From Clostridium sp. AM33-3 (GTDB lineage: Bacteria; Bacillota; Clostridia; Lachnospirales; Lachnospiraceae): a DNA stretch of 64,000 bases. The notes under the pieces were generated by a model. That model had not been told where the DNA came from and made no database searches. It was given only the letters and a program-made list of their open reading frames with translations. Each line of letters begins with the position of its first letter. Position 1 is the first letter of the stretch. The stretch lies in contig NZ_QUIV01000003.1 in NCBI RefSeq assembly GCF_003480315.1, positions 116,195 through 180,194 of the forward strand. Reading direction: 5' to 3'. Shown one piece after another: positions 25,505 through 34,546 of this stretch. The translations under genes were made by a program, and so were the position numbers.

Positions 25505-26820
25505 TGATTCCAGATGGCCCGGTACACTCGGTCTGATGCCCGGCTGCCCCAAAACGGATCCGCAAAATACGGCATCCGTAGTCCGCCTGCATACCGCTGC
25601 TTCTGATAAAAAGACAGTCTGGCACAAAACTGATTATAAATCACAGTCAGTCCCTGTACCGATCTGCCAAGCTGCACTGCCGTCTCGGAGTCTTCCCACT
25701 CCCATGGTTTGCCTCCGCACACAAGCAGATAGCCGTCTGCATCCACCTGCTGCACCAGATCCAAATCCGCTCCGCAGTCCAGGATCCTTATCTGATATCC
25801 GGCAGGCATTAATTTCACAGCCTCACCATAACGCGGAAGCATAGGGATATTCCGGATATGAAATATCCCATATATATCTGCCTGACTTTTTCTGCTTTCT
25901 GCCAGCTGACGCACCGCACCAGATTCATTGAGTTCTTCATAAACTACTGACATCCCGCACTTTTGTAAATATGCGGTCAGTCCCATAGCAATGTGGGTCG
26001 TTCCCACGCCATGACGACTTCCCGCTACGGTAATCACCAGAGACTCTTCCATCCTCCTCGCACCATACCGGTATGCTGTGCAGTCCGATTGGTCCCAAAG
26101 TTTTTGTAGTTCCTGCTCCAGGTCCAGAGCTGACTGATACCGTCTGCTCTTTTCTGTATGCAGGCATTTACGGATCACGCGCATCAGGCGGCGTTCGGTC
26201 ACACCTGATAATTTCACCTGTTCCGGCCGGATCATTTCTCCAGGGAAATGTCCAGTCAGCATGTAATAGAGGACAGCACCAATGGCATAGATATCTGTTC
26301 TTCCATCTAAAACATCTCCCGAATACTGCTCCGGCGCCGCACAGCCAATAGTCCCGTAACGTTCTTCCATGCGCTCCACTTCGTCCGCATAAACTGCATG
26401 ATCAAAATCGATCAACTTGATTGTGTTGTTATAAAGTAAAAGATTTTTGGGTTGTAAATCAAGATATAAAACAGGGGTAGGCATTGTTGAATGCATGATA
26501 TGTACCAGATGGCAAATCTGAATCCCATAATGGATCGTCATCACCGATGAACAATGCCCTGACTCTGAAACCAGGGCATATAAAGAATCTCCTTCGAGAT
26601 ACTCTTCAATCAGGTAGCTGTACTGATCATCTTCCGCCAGGTCATATACGATTGGAATGCCCTGGTCGCGAATCCCCTTCAGTATCAGCGCTTCTTTTCT
26701 AAACAGTTCATAATCGACAAAGGTCTTTGGCACCCGCTTGATGGCACGATATTCGTCCAGTTCCATATGTTTTGCCAAAAATACGGTACCGCTCCTGCCG
26801 CAGCCCAGTACCCGGCACAA
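25438..26820 (-). CDS. Protein kinase fused to a degenerate MinD-like domain
   Basis: Residues 1-250 are a Hanks-type kinase: glycine loop LGCGRSGTVFLAKH, Lys28 in YRAIKR, Glu43, catalytic YLDLQPKN (Asp121, Asn126) and DFD at 138 in place of DFG, then APEQY. All key catalytic residues are kept, but the Arg of HRD is Leu (non-RD) and DFG is DFD. Residues 260-460 are a MinD-like fold with AGSRHGVGTTHIAMGL, again lacking the signature lysine. The best ORF opens with TTG 26820, although GGAGG lies about 30 bases further up and the frame reads on to an ATT (ILFGKYRL). The true start is uncertain, perhaps earlier by 7 codons. Confidence 0.78.
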   Translation of the reverse strand: MCRVLGCGRSGTVFLAKHMELDEYRAIKRVPKTFVDYELFRKEALILKGIRDQGIPIVYDLAEDDQYSYLIEEYLEGDSLYALVSESGHCSSVMTIHYGIQICHLVHIMHSTMPTPVLYLDLQPKNLLLYNNTIKLIDFDHAVYADEVERMEERYGTIGCAAPEQYSGDVLDGRTDIYAIGAVLYYMLTGHFPGEMIRPEQVKLSGVTERRLMRVIRKCLHTEKSRRYQSALDLEQELQKLWDQSDCTAYRYGARRMEESLVITVAGSRHGVGTTHIAMGLTAYLQKCGMSVVYEELNESGAVRQLAESRKSQADIYGIFHIRNIPMLPRYGEAVKLMPAGYQIRILDCGADLDLVQQVDADGYLLVCGGKPWEWEDSETAVQLGRSVQGLTVIYNQFCARLSFYQKQRYAGGLRMPYFADPFWGSRASDRVYRAIWNQWFGQKGGIVRSLFLERIKRFW

Positions 26821-27005
26821 CCGGTACTTTCCGAATAAAATGGTGTCCGCTTTTTACACCTCCTTCTCATCTCTCGTCTCTGTGATTTCATTTTAATTCG
26901 AATAACGAAATATGGCAAGACAATCAACCATCAAGGTTCGACAAAATTCGCCAGACCGTTTTTTGTCCTCTTTTCTTAACATTTCCTAAAATTTTCACAT
27001 AGGAA

Positions 27006-27035
27006 TTGATATTCCCCCGTATCATATACTATAAT
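27006..27035 (+). promoter_or_regulatory. mecA: Promoter of mecA
   Basis: TTGATA at 27006-27011 and TATAAT at 27030-27035 with an 18-bp spacer. It lies 64 bases before the start codon. The 26842-27005 stretch between the kinase and this box shows only A/T-rich sequence. Confidence 0.8.
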
Positions 27036-27098
27036 TAAAGTAGGAAATTAGATTCTTTTTTCTGTTTCCCTATATTTCAGATTGAAAGGAGTGATCTT

Positions 27099-27875
27099 AT
27101 GAAGATTGAACGAATCAATGAAAACCAGATCCGATGCACACTGACCAGTCTTGACCTCAGTTCCCGTAACTTAAATCTGGGTGAGCTTGCTTATGGAAGT
27201 GAGAAGGCTCGCGGCCTGTTTCGTGAAATGATTCAAAAGGCCTCCAATGAAGTTGGCTTTGATGCTGAAGATATCCCCCTGATGGTGGAAGCCATTCCAC
27301 TGTCCGGTGAAAGCGTGATGCTTGTCATCACCAAGATAGAGGATCCTGAGGAGCTGGACACCCGCTTTTCCAAATTCTCCCCTCTTTCCGAGGATGGGGC
27401 AGAAAATCTCTGGGGTGGTCTTGCAAATGAACTGTTAGAGGGGGCAGACGGGCTCATGGAACTATTTAAGCAGAACATGCTGGCAGCCAATGCACCGGCT
27501 GTTCCAGACGCTTCCGACACTGCCGCACTGCAGACCCCCAAGACTTCCACTGACGGAGATTCTGCAGACGGTGTTTCCGCTATCCAGACCCGTGTTTATC
27601 GCTTCAGCAGCCTGGACCAGGTTTCCGATGCCGCAAATGCTGTACAGACTCTGGGCACTGTCCAGAGCAAGCTCTATAAAAAGCCGGGAACCAGCCAGTA
27701 TTATCTGGTTCTTTCCAGCCAGTCTGCAGATCCGGTCGCTTTCAGCCGTGTCTGCAACCTGCTTGCAGAATATGGTGAAAAAATCAGAATTGATGTCGCA
27801 GGCGAAGCCCACTATCAGGAGCACTATGAAGTCATCATTGGAGCAGACGCATTGCAGAAACTGGCACTGATCTGA
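27099..27875 (+). CDS. mecA: Adaptor protein MecA
   Basis: The 258-residue protein matches MecA: N-terminal targeting domain (MKIERINENQIRCTLTSLDLSSRNL...) and C-terminal ClpC-binding domain (about 165-258, RVYRFSSLDQVSDAAN... HYQEHYEVIIGADALQKLAL). The middle about 110-160 is a Ser/Thr/Ala-rich linker. It delivers substrates such as ComK or SigH to the ClpCP protease in Firmicutes. AAGGAGTG lies eight bases before ATG 27099. It has its own promoter and terminator and is one of only four plus-strand genes in the window. Confidence 0.95.
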   Translation: MKIERINENQIRCTLTSLDLSSRNLNLGELAYGSEKARGLFREMIQKASNEVGFDAEDIPLMVEAIPLSGESVMLVITKIEDPEELDTRFSKFSPLSEDGAENLWGGLANELLEGADGLMELFKQNMLAANAPAVPDASDTAALQTPKTSTDGDSADGVSAIQTRVYRFSSLDQVSDAANAVQTLGTVQSKLYKKPGTSQYYLVLSSQSADPVAFSRVCNLLAEYGEKIRIDVAGEAHYQEHYEVIIGADALQKLALI

Positions 27876-27899
27876 TTTCGGACCATTCTGTGAAACGAA

Positions 27900-27947
27900 T
27901 GTGTTGCAGTAACGATTTAAAAATCGCTACTGCAACACATTTTTTTA
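27900..27947 (+). terminator. mecA: Terminator after mecA
   Basis: TGTGTTGCAGTAACGATTT pairs with AAATCGCTACTGCAACACA (one mismatch) and is followed by seven T. It is a strong rho-independent terminator. Confidence 0.93.
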
Positions 27948-28048
27948 AGGAAAAACGTTTAGATTTAGCTCTTTTGCGTATCCGTTGTTGATTTTGAGCA
28001 TACTTACATGCTGTTTCTTTTAGCTTAAACAGATCAATTTTATACCAA

Positions 28049-28074
28049 GAACCCGACTTTTCGAAGCCGAGCTC
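28049..28074 (-). other. Hairpin with G-U pairs in the mecA-kinase gap
   Basis: On the minus strand GAGCTCGGCTT and AAGTCGGGTTC can pair over 11 positions only with G-U pairs, around CGAA. It is strand-specific and lies downstream of the sugar-kinase terminator. It has no T run. The rest of 27948-28087 shows nothing I recognise. Confidence 0.3.
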
Positions 28075-28087
28075 TTAAATTTTTTCT

Positions 28088-28131
28088 AAAAAAGTGCTGC
28101 CACACTAATTTTCATTTAGTGCGACAGCCCC
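28088..28131 (-). terminator. Terminator of the fructoside operon
   Basis: The minus strand has GGGGCTGTCGCACTAAA, a short loop and TTAGTGTGGCAGCAC with one mismatch, followed by TTTTTT. It closes the operon 28146-34275. Confidence 0.85.
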
Positions 28132-28145
28132 TTCTTAATTTTATT

Positions 28146-29108
28146 CTATTTTCCCAATCTCACTTTAATCTCTTTCATCTCCGGAATTGCTGAGATACCG
28201 CCACGGTGTTCCACGCACAAGCTTGCCACCGCATTTCCCACACGACCAAATTCTACCATCTGTCCGCGGGTCAGGTGTTCCGGTTCTGTTTCTGACTGAA
28301 GAAAAGATGCAGTAAAACCGCCCCAGAAGGAATCTCCGGCACCGGTTGTATCCACCACCTGAGACGAAAAACCTTCTGCCTTTACAATTCCATTTGCATT
28401 TCCAATCAATGCACCATCCCGGCCAAGGGTAACTGCTGCCAATCGAACCCCCTGACGAATCAGATATCTAAGTGCTTCTTCCGGGTCCTCATAAGGGGTC
28501 AGAAGCGCTGTCTCTTCATCTGATATCTTCATGATATCTACACAGGGAATCACCGACTGCATCCGAAGCTGTGCTGTCTCTACATCGCTCCACAGCGCCG
28601 CCCGATAATTTGGATCATAGGAGATAAGGGCACCGCTGCTCTTTGCCAGATTGACTGCTTCATAGGTTGCCGTCCGGGATGGATCATCGGTCAGCGACAG
28701 GGAACCAACATGAAAAACTCTTGTATTTTCCAAAATACTCTTATCTATTTCTTTCATGCAAAGCTGTGTATCTGCTCCTGGTTTTCGGGAAAATGAAAAC
28801 TCTCGCTCCCCATTTTCTTTCAGACTAACAAAGGCCAATGTAGTAAAATACTTGTCATCCTGTATGAGATTTTCTGTATTGATCCCAGCTTTCACAAGGG
28901 TTTCCTTCAGAAAATCACCATGCATATCCCGGCCTACTTTTCCGATAAACGCTGTTTTTAATCCAAACTTAGCAGCGGCTGCCAGCATGTTGGCCGGTGC
29001 ACCTCCCGGATTCTGCTCAAAGAGGCGCATTCCCTGCTGTGAGTTTCCAGCCGGAGTAAAATCAATCAAAAGTTCACCCAAAGCTGCGATATCCGTCTTT
29101 GCTTTCAC
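28146..29108 (-). CDS. PfkB-family sugar kinase, probable fructokinase
   Basis: The protein of about 320 residues starts VKAKTDIAALGELLIDFTP and has the family signatures: GGAPANM near 55 and DTTGAGDSFWGGF with the catalytic Asp. In a cluster with a fructosidase it should phosphorylate fructose to fructose 6-phosphate. A GTG start at 29108 has GGAGG nine bases upstream; an ATG at 29117 touches the site, so GTG is favoured. The reading frame opens earlier in the GH32 stop but without a ribosome site. Confidence 0.88.
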   Translation of the reverse strand: MKAKTDIAALGELLIDFTPAGNSQQGMRLFEQNPGGAPANMLAAAAKFGLKTAFIGKVGRDMHGDFLKETLVKAGINTENLIQDDKYFTTLAFVSLKENGEREFSFSRKPGADTQLCMKEIDKSILENTRVFHVGSLSLTDDPSRTATYEAVNLAKSSGALISYDPNYRAALWSDVETAQLRMQSVIPCVDIMKISDEETALLTPYEDPEEALRYLIRQGVRLAAVTLGRDGALIGNANGIVKAEGFSSQVVDTTGAGDSFWGGFTASFLQSETEPEHLTRGQMVEFGRVGNAVASLCVEHRGGISAIPEMKEIKVRLGK

Positions 29109-29127
29109 CTGAATCATCCTCCGCCTT

Positions 29128-30603
29128 TTATTTTCGAATCTTAATATTGGCAAATTCTACTTTTGCGTCCTGTGCCAGCAGACCGATCTCATACTCCGGT
29201 TTCCGGAAAATACGATAGGTAAATGCCACCTGCTCGTCCACAAATACCTCAACCATGTCATGGTCGACCGAAATCTTCACATCAATTGTCTGTCCTTCTT
29301 TAATCTCAAAGGTCTTCTCAGCCACCCGAATGCCATCCGGTCCCGGTTCGGTTGCCTTCGGAACTGCCTGACAGGACTGCTCCCAGAACGGATCTACTCC
29401 CATCGGCAAGGACAGAAGCGATACCCGCTGCATGGCCACATCAAACTCCAGAAACAGGCATCCGCTTGCCTCCCGATCTGATTTTAACAAAATGCCAAAG
29501 GAATCATTTGCCTCTTTTGGAATAACCGTACCTGTAAACAGGAACTTTTCTTCCGGCTGTTCCAGAAAACCATATGAAGTTGTTCCACAACCATCCAGTT
29601 CAACGGTTGTATCTCCATAGAGCTTATATTCTCCCATAACCGGAAGATAATTCCAATCAACCTTTTCCTTAAAGCAGACTACATATTCTTCCGGAAGCTT
29701 CACATCCAACTGACCATCTTCCGTCGCAACTACCTCATGAGGAATACAGAAGGTTCCGCCCCAGTACCACTCACCACGGTCACTGTTTTCTGCACGATCA
29801 TGCGCCCAGGCAAAATAGAAACGGCGTCCATTATCATCTTGCATAGATTTTGCTGCATAAAAGCGGCGTCCTCCGATGCCATCCTTTTTCGTTTTTTTCC
29901 ACGGTCCAAATGGAGACTTAGATGTACGATAGATGGTATTCACGAATTCGGAAAAACGCGAGTAGGAAAGATACCAGGTATCACCTATTTTATACATCTC
30001 ACTGCACTCTGGGCAATTAGTGTTGCCTGCCGAATATAATGGACCATAGTACTCCCAATTTACCAGATCCTTCGAACGATATAGCACGATACAGCCTCTT
30101 CTTGTAACCGGCATATCCAGTCTTCTGGCTGAAATCAGGATCCAGTAACATTTATCTTCCTCGTTATAAAACACATAGGGGTCACGCCAGTCCAATTTTT
30201 CGTACAGCTGGATCATCGGTTTAATCACGGGATTTGCCGCATCCTTGGTCCATGTAATTCCATCTTCACTGGTGGCATGGCAAATGGTCTGCTGATACTC
30301 AGCTGTCAGGCAATAGCCGGTGTAAAATGCATGATACTTTCCTTCGCCGTAGATAACCGAACCCGTCCATACACCGGAAGCATCCGGCTCATCGCCCTCA
30401 CCCGGATACAGTGCCGTCGGAAGCTCTTCCCAATGCACCAGATCCTCTGAAACCGAATGGCTCCAGGTGGTACGCAGTCTCGCCGGATATACAGTGGTTC
30501 CCGGCGGGGAAGTCAGCGAAAAAATATGATATTTACCTTCATGATAAAACGGAATCGCATCACCGGTGGAATCCGCAAATGACATTTTTCTGAAAAAGTC
30601 CAT
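29128..30603 (-). CDS. Divergent glycoside hydrolase family 32 (fructosidase-like)
   Basis: The 491-residue protein has no signal peptide. It keeps the GH32 five-bladed layout with weak forms of the motifs: STGDAIPFYHEGKYHIF in place of WMNDPNG (Asp kept), DASGVWTGSVI in place of FSGS, WRDPYVF (transition-state Asp) and CPECSEMYKI (acid/base Glu in the EC block), then a C-terminal beta-sandwich. The enzyme would cut a beta-fructoside inside the cell after import. AAGGAGATCAGAT precedes ATG 30603. The unusual first motif makes substrate prediction unsafe; sucrose, fructo-oligosaccharides and difructose anhydrides are possible. Confidence 0.85.
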   Translation of the reverse strand: MDFFRKMSFADSTGDAIPFYHEGKYHIFSLTSPPGTTVYPARLRTTWSHSVSEDLVHWEELPTALYPGEGDEPDASGVWTGSVIYGEGKYHAFYTGYCLTAEYQQTICHATSEDGITWTKDAANPVIKPMIQLYEKLDWRDPYVFYNEEDKCYWILISARRLDMPVTRRGCIVLYRSKDLVNWEYYGPLYSAGNTNCPECSEMYKIGDTWYLSYSRFSEFVNTIYRTSKSPFGPWKKTKKDGIGGRRFYAAKSMQDDNGRRFYFAWAHDRAENSDRGEWYWGGTFCIPHEVVATEDGQLDVKLPEEYVVCFKEKVDWNYLPVMGEYKLYGDTTVELDGCGTTSYGFLEQPEEKFLFTGTVIPKEANDSFGILLKSDREASGCLFLEFDVAMQRVSLLSLPMGVDPFWEQSCQAVPKATEPGPDGIRVAEKTFEIKEGQTIDVKISVDHDMVEVFVDEQVAFTYRIFRKPEYEIGLLAQDAKVEFANIKIRK

Positions 30604-30629
30604 ATCTGATCTCCTTCTCTATCAATAAA

Positions 30630-31619
30630 CTATTTCTTCTTTCTTAAGAGTGCCAGATTTCCTTTTTGGGAATCCAGAACAACTGCGCAAGCAATGATCA
30701 GACCTTTTACAATCAGCTGCCAGTAGGAGCTGACACCAATCAGGTTCAAACCATTGGAAATAATACCAATTACCATTGCGCCAAAAACAGTACCGCTGAT
30801 ACGTCCGCGGCCGCCTGCCATGGATGTTCCGCCCAATACGCAGGCTGCGATCGCATCCATCTCATAGCCGCTTCCGACTGAAGGCTGTCCAGAATACATT
30901 CTGGACGCTAACACCAGACCGGCAAAGGCAGCCAATGCTCCTGAAAGTGTAAATACGATAATCTCTACTTTTTTAATCGGAACACCCGAAAGACGTGCTG
31001 CCTCTCTATTTCCACCAATCGCATATACGTAAGTACCAAATTTTGTCTTTGAAAGCAGAAAACTGAATACTGCAATTAAAATAATCATATATACTACCGG
31101 AAGAGGAATGATGTTAAACAAATATCCGGTACCGATTGCAATAAAGAATTTATCTGTAATACGGGTAGACTGTCCGCCTGAATAGACATAGGCAATACCA
31201 TTGCAGACATTCATCATTGCCATGGTAATAATAAATGCCGGAACCCGAAATTTCGATACAACTACACCATCAATCAGACCCGCCAGGATTCCGATTGCAA
31301 CTCCGGCTGCAATTGCCACACCAATCGGCATTCCCTGGTTTACCACGAAACCAACAGTTAAGGTACCGCTCATCGCCACGATCGCTCCTACTGCCAGATC
31401 GATATGCCCAAGAATAATAATTAAGGTCATTCCCAATGCAATGTATGTGTTGATTGAAATCTGTCTGAGTACGGAAATAATATTGCCGGGTGTCAGAAAT
31501 TTATCCGTTGCCAGCGCAACAATCACACACAAAATCACAAGTACTCCAATAATTCCCGTATTTCCTGTAAACACAGACAATATAGAATTGCCTGCTGTAG
31601 GTTTCTTTTCGTTCATCAT
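30630..31619 (-). CDS. Sugar ABC permease, RbsC/CUT2 class
   Basis: The 329-residue protein has about ten membrane helices and the CUT2 hallmark blocks LGMTLIIILGHIDLAVGAIVAMSG, VSKFRVPAFIITMAMM, YAIGGNREAARLSGVPIKKVEI and YEMDAIAACVLGGTSMAGGRG. It pairs with the RbsA-type ATPase, with which it overlaps in ATGATG, and a GGAGG lies six bases ahead. CUT2 importers usually take single sugars such as ribose, xylose or fructose. Confidence 0.93.
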   Translation of the reverse strand: MMNEKKPTAGNSILSVFTGNTGIIGVLVILCVIVALATDKFLTPGNIISVLRQISINTYIALGMTLIIILGHIDLAVGAIVAMSGTLTVGFVVNQGMPIGVAIAAGVAIGILAGLIDGVVVSKFRVPAFIITMAMMNVCNGIAYVYSGGQSTRITDKFFIAIGTGYLFNIIPLPVVYMIILIAVFSFLLSKTKFGTYVYAIGGNREAARLSGVPIKKVEIIVFTLSGALAAFAGLVLASRMYSGQPSVGSGYEMDAIAACVLGGTSMAGGRGRISGTVFGAMVIGIISNGLNLIGVSSYWQLIVKGLIIACAVVLDSQKGNLALLRKKK

Positions 31620-33124
31620 TCTTCGCCTCCCGCTGCAAACTGCATAATTCTTTCCTGATCCAGTTCATCTTTTCCGAGCATTCCTGTCATCTTACCGGCC
31701 TTAATAATACATACGTTGTCGCACATATTGATGATTTCCGGTAATTCACTGGATACCATAATGATTGCTATTCCTTCTTTTGCCAGTTCATTGATAACCG
31801 AATATATCTCAAATTTAGCATTTACATCCACGCCTCTGGTCGGTTCATCCAGAATAAGCACATCCGGTTTAATTGCCAGCCATTTTCCGAGAACAATCTT
31901 CTGCTGATTTCCACCGGAAAGGCTTCCCGCTTCCACCAGCTCCACCCGGTTTGCCACTGCCCTGATACGAAGCTTCTCTTTATAATAATCAATCACTTCC
32001 TGACATTTTCGATTGCTGATTGCCACCCCATTGATATAGGAATCAATAGAAGCTAATGTCAGGTTAAATCCAACCGTATTTCCCAGTACCAGACCCTGTT
32101 TTTTTCGGTCCTCCGGTACCAGACCGACTCCTGCTTTGATTGCCTGAATCGGAGTTGAAAAATGAACCTCTTTCCCCTTTAAAAGGACGCTGCCACTCTG
32201 ATATTTTCTGGCTCCAAAGATACATTCCATGATCTCGCTTCGTCCGGCTCCCACCAGACCTGCAAATCCAAGAATTTCTCCTTTTCTAACCCGGAAACTA
32301 ATATCCGAAAATACACTTTCACAGGTCAGATTCTTTACCTCCAGTGCAGTTTCTGCCTGTTCCAAATCATTGTAATCCCTTGCATAAAAGCTTTGAAGCT
32401 CGCGTCCTACCATCATCGCAACCAATTCATTTGCGTTTGTTTCCGATGTTTTCTTTGTTCCCACATAAGCGCCATCCCGGATGATGGTAACCCGATCCGA
32501 AATCCGGAATAATTCCTCCATACGATGGGAAATATATATGATACTTACCTGTTTCTCTTTTAATCTCTCAATAATGCCGAATAACTGCTCCACCTCATCG
32601 TTGGAAAGCGACGAAGTCGGTTCGTCCATTACGATAATTCTTCCATCAAAGGAAACTGCTTTTACAATTTCCACCATCTGCTGCTGGGCAATGGTCAATG
32701 TCTCTACCAGTGTATCCGGCTGAATATTCACACCCAGATTCGCCAGCATCTCTCCAGCTCTGCGGTTTGTTTCTTTCATATCCACAGTGCCAAACTTTGT
32801 CTTTATTTCTCTTCCCAGGAAAATATTCTGTGCAACTGTCAGATACGGCACCAGCACAATCTCCTGATGAATGATTCCGATTCCCTTTTCCTGCGCATCG
32901 GAAACACCATTTATCTCCACATCCTGACCATTGATTCTGATCTTTCCACTGTCCGGCTTATAAATTCCTCCAAGGACCTTGATAAGCGTCGATTTTCCCG
33001 CTCCATTCTCTCCTAAAAGCGCATGAACCTCGCCCATTTCCAGGGAAAAATTAATCCCTGATAATGCATAGATCCCGGAAAAACTTTTCTTTATATCTAT
33101 CATTTCCAGAATTGTTTTTCCCAT
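31616..33124 (-). CDS. Sugar ABC ATPase with two domains, RbsA/MglA class
   Basis: The 502-residue protein has two ATPase domains. The first has GENGAGKST, TIAQQQMVEI and IIVMDEPTSSL. The second has a degenerate Walker A (GLVGAGRSE), SGGNQQKIV and LILDEPTRGVD. This one-active-site layout is normal for CUT2. The start is ATG 33124 (ACGGAGGGTTCT before it); an upstream frame to 33175 lacks a site. A hairpin lies upstream. Confidence 0.93.
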   Translation of the reverse strand: MGKTILEMIDIKKSFSGIYALSGINFSLEMGEVHALLGENGAGKSTLIKVLGGIYKPDSGKIRINGQDVEINGVSDAQEKGIGIIHQEIVLVPYLTVAQNIFLGREIKTKFGTVDMKETNRRAGEMLANLGVNIQPDTLVETLTIAQQQMVEIVKAVSFDGRIIVMDEPTSSLSNDEVEQLFGIIERLKEKQVSIIYISHRMEELFRISDRVTIIRDGAYVGTKKTSETNANELVAMMVGRELQSFYARDYNDLEQAETALEVKNLTCESVFSDISFRVRKGEILGFAGLVGAGRSEIMECIFGARKYQSGSVLLKGKEVHFSTPIQAIKAGVGLVPEDRKKQGLVLGNTVGFNLTLASIDSYINGVAISNRKCQEVIDYYKEKLRIRAVANRVELVEAGSLSGGNQQKIVLGKWLAIKPDVLILDEPTRGVDVNAKFEIYSVINELAKEGIAIIMVSSELPEIINMCDNVCIIKAGKMTGMLGKDELDQERIMQFAAGGEE

Positions 33125-33147
33125 AGAACCCTCCGTATTCCTTTTAG

Positions 33148-33177
33148 AAATGCGGCAATGAAACCATCGCCGCATTT
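33148..33177 (-). other. Intercistronic hairpin after the sugar-binding-protein gene
   Basis: AAATGCGGC and GCCGCATTT form a perfect 9-bp stem around a 12-base loop, before the ATPase ribosome site. It likely raises the yield of the binding protein over the membrane parts. Confidence 0.55.
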
Positions 33178-33249
33178 ATCCTCTTTTATAACTTTATCTA
33201 ATCCGCTTCTACTGTTCCCGGCCAGAACGCCTGCAGAAACATCCGGATA

Positions 33250-34275
33250 TTACTGCCAATCGCTCAGAGTCTTCTCAGCCTCTTCCTTCTCTACCAGATG
33301 AGAATCCAGATATACTTTCTTTTCACCCAGCTCGGTATTGCCGCCTACATATTTCTCGGCTGCATCAAAGGCATATTCTGCAATCTGAAGCGGAACCTGG
33401 CATGCAACTGCTGTAAATTCGCCATCCAGAAGTGCCTGCTTTCCATCCGGAGATGCATCGATACTATATACACCAATTTCTCCTGTCTTGTTCGCTGCTT
33501 TAATGGCTGCTGCTGCACCCAGAGCAGACGGGTCATTGATACAGAAGAATGCTTCCATATCCGGATTTGCTGTGATAATATCCTCAGCCAGTCCCATAGA
33601 CTGATCCAGTGCAGCACCGCCATCCTGCTGTGCTACAATGTCAAATTTGTCTTTCTGATCGCCTAAGCCCTCAAGGAAACCATTTACACGGTCTACGCAG
33701 CTTTCATTGGACGGGAAATCCAGAACTGCAATTTTAGCTCCATCTGGATAATCCTTCGTCATCTGCTCGCCAACCAGCTGACCAGCCATATATGCATTGG
33801 TTCCAACAAACTGTGTTACAAACTGGTCAATATCATCATCAATAACAGCTGTATCTACATTGAAAATCGGAATGCCTGCTTCTGAAATCTCTGCTAATCC
33901 GGAAGTAATACCTGCGGAATCAACCGGGATAACAAATACGGCATCATATCCGCTGTTTGCACAGTCCGATAACTGGCTCAGCTGCTTATTCAGATCGTAA
34001 TCCGGATCCAGGCAGGTATAAGAAATTTCATTTTCCTTGCACAGTTCACTGAGTTTTGCATCGATAGAGCTCTGGAATGTATTGTTCAATGTATTCGTGC
34101 AGAATGCAAAGGATAAATCGCTCTTTTTAGCTTCTCCATCTTTTACTTCTGTTTCTGCTGCAGAATCCGCTGCCGCTTCGGTTGTCGTACTGCTGGAAGA
34201 ACCGCATCCTGCTAACAAAGCTGCCATCATACATACGGAAAGACCTGCTGCTGTGAATCTAAGACTTTTTTTCAT
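33250..34275 (-). CDS. Sugar-binding lipoprotein, RbsB class
   Basis: The 341-residue protein has a lipoprotein signal (LLAGCGSS), an Ala/Glu/Thr linker and the periplasmic-binding fold: LSFAFCTNTLNNTFQSSI, VIPVDSAGI, NVDTAVIDDDIDQFV, DFPSNESCVDRVNGFLEG and INDPSALGAAAAI. It captures the sugar for the CUT2 permease. It is the first gene of the operon under the divergent operator region. Confidence 0.92.
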   Translation of the reverse strand: MKKSLRFTAAGLSVCMMAALLAGCGSSSSTTTEAAADSAAETEVKDGEAKKSDLSFAFCTNTLNNTFQSSIDAKLSELCKENEISYTCLDPDYDLNKQLSQLSDCANSGYDAVFVIPVDSAGITSGLAEISEAGIPIFNVDTAVIDDDIDQFVTQFVGTNAYMAGQLVGEQMTKDYPDGAKIAVLDFPSNESCVDRVNGFLEGLGDQKDKFDIVAQQDGGAALDQSMGLAEDIITANPDMEAFFCINDPSALGAAAAIKAANKTGEIGVYSIDASPDGKQALLDGEFTAVACQVPLQIAEYAFDAAEKYVGGNTELGEKKVYLDSHLVEKEEAEKTLSDWQ

Positions 34276-34333
34276 GAATTTAATCCTCCTGTTTTTCTAT
34301 CACTCTGACAATAAATGTTTTCGTTTCATTTTG

Positions 34334-34347
34334 ATTTTACGTAAAAT
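34334..34347. promoter_or_regulatory. LacI-type operator 1 (ATTTTACGTAAAAT)
   Basis: A perfect 14-bp palindrome with central CG, the hallmark of LacI/CcpA-family sites, lies about 35 bp downstream of the start site of the sugar operon promoter. A matching TTTACGTAAA core lies 167 bp away, centre to centre, so looping or joint control is possible. Confidence 0.75.
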
Positions 34348-34385
34348 TTTCTTCTTCTGAAGGAGCTCTCCTATCTGATAACTAA

Positions 34386-34415
34386 ATATTACTCCTCTCA
34401 AGTGCCTTTCGTCAA
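34386..34415 (-). promoter_or_regulatory. Promoter of the sugar-transport operon
   Basis: TTGACG (34410-34415) and TAATAT (34386-34391) with an 18-bp spacer on the minus strand. The transcript would start near 34380, and operator 1 lies in the early leader. No gene is between here and the start codon at 34275. Confidence 0.7.
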
Positions 34416-34502
34416 CTCATTGCAGTCAAAATGCACTATTTTCAGCGATATAATTATCTTTTTTTATATGAATTTATGCATTTCTACACCTGCTTTTTAT
34501 TT

Positions 34503-34512
34503 TTTACGTAAA
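34503..34512. promoter_or_regulatory. LacI-type operator 2 (TTTACGTAAA)
   Basis: A 10-bp palindrome with the same central ACGT as operator 1. It lies about 40 bp upstream of the regulator's -10 box, so the LacI-type protein could repress or activate its own gene. Confidence 0.65.
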
Positions 34513-34546
34513 TTTTTATTTTGATATCGTTTCATTTTTCATTTTG

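Noticed and set aside
34334..34512. CcpA catabolite-repression sites
   Set aside because: The palindromes have the central ACGT of a LacI-type site but lack the TGNAAN core of cre boxes, so I assign them to the local regulator.
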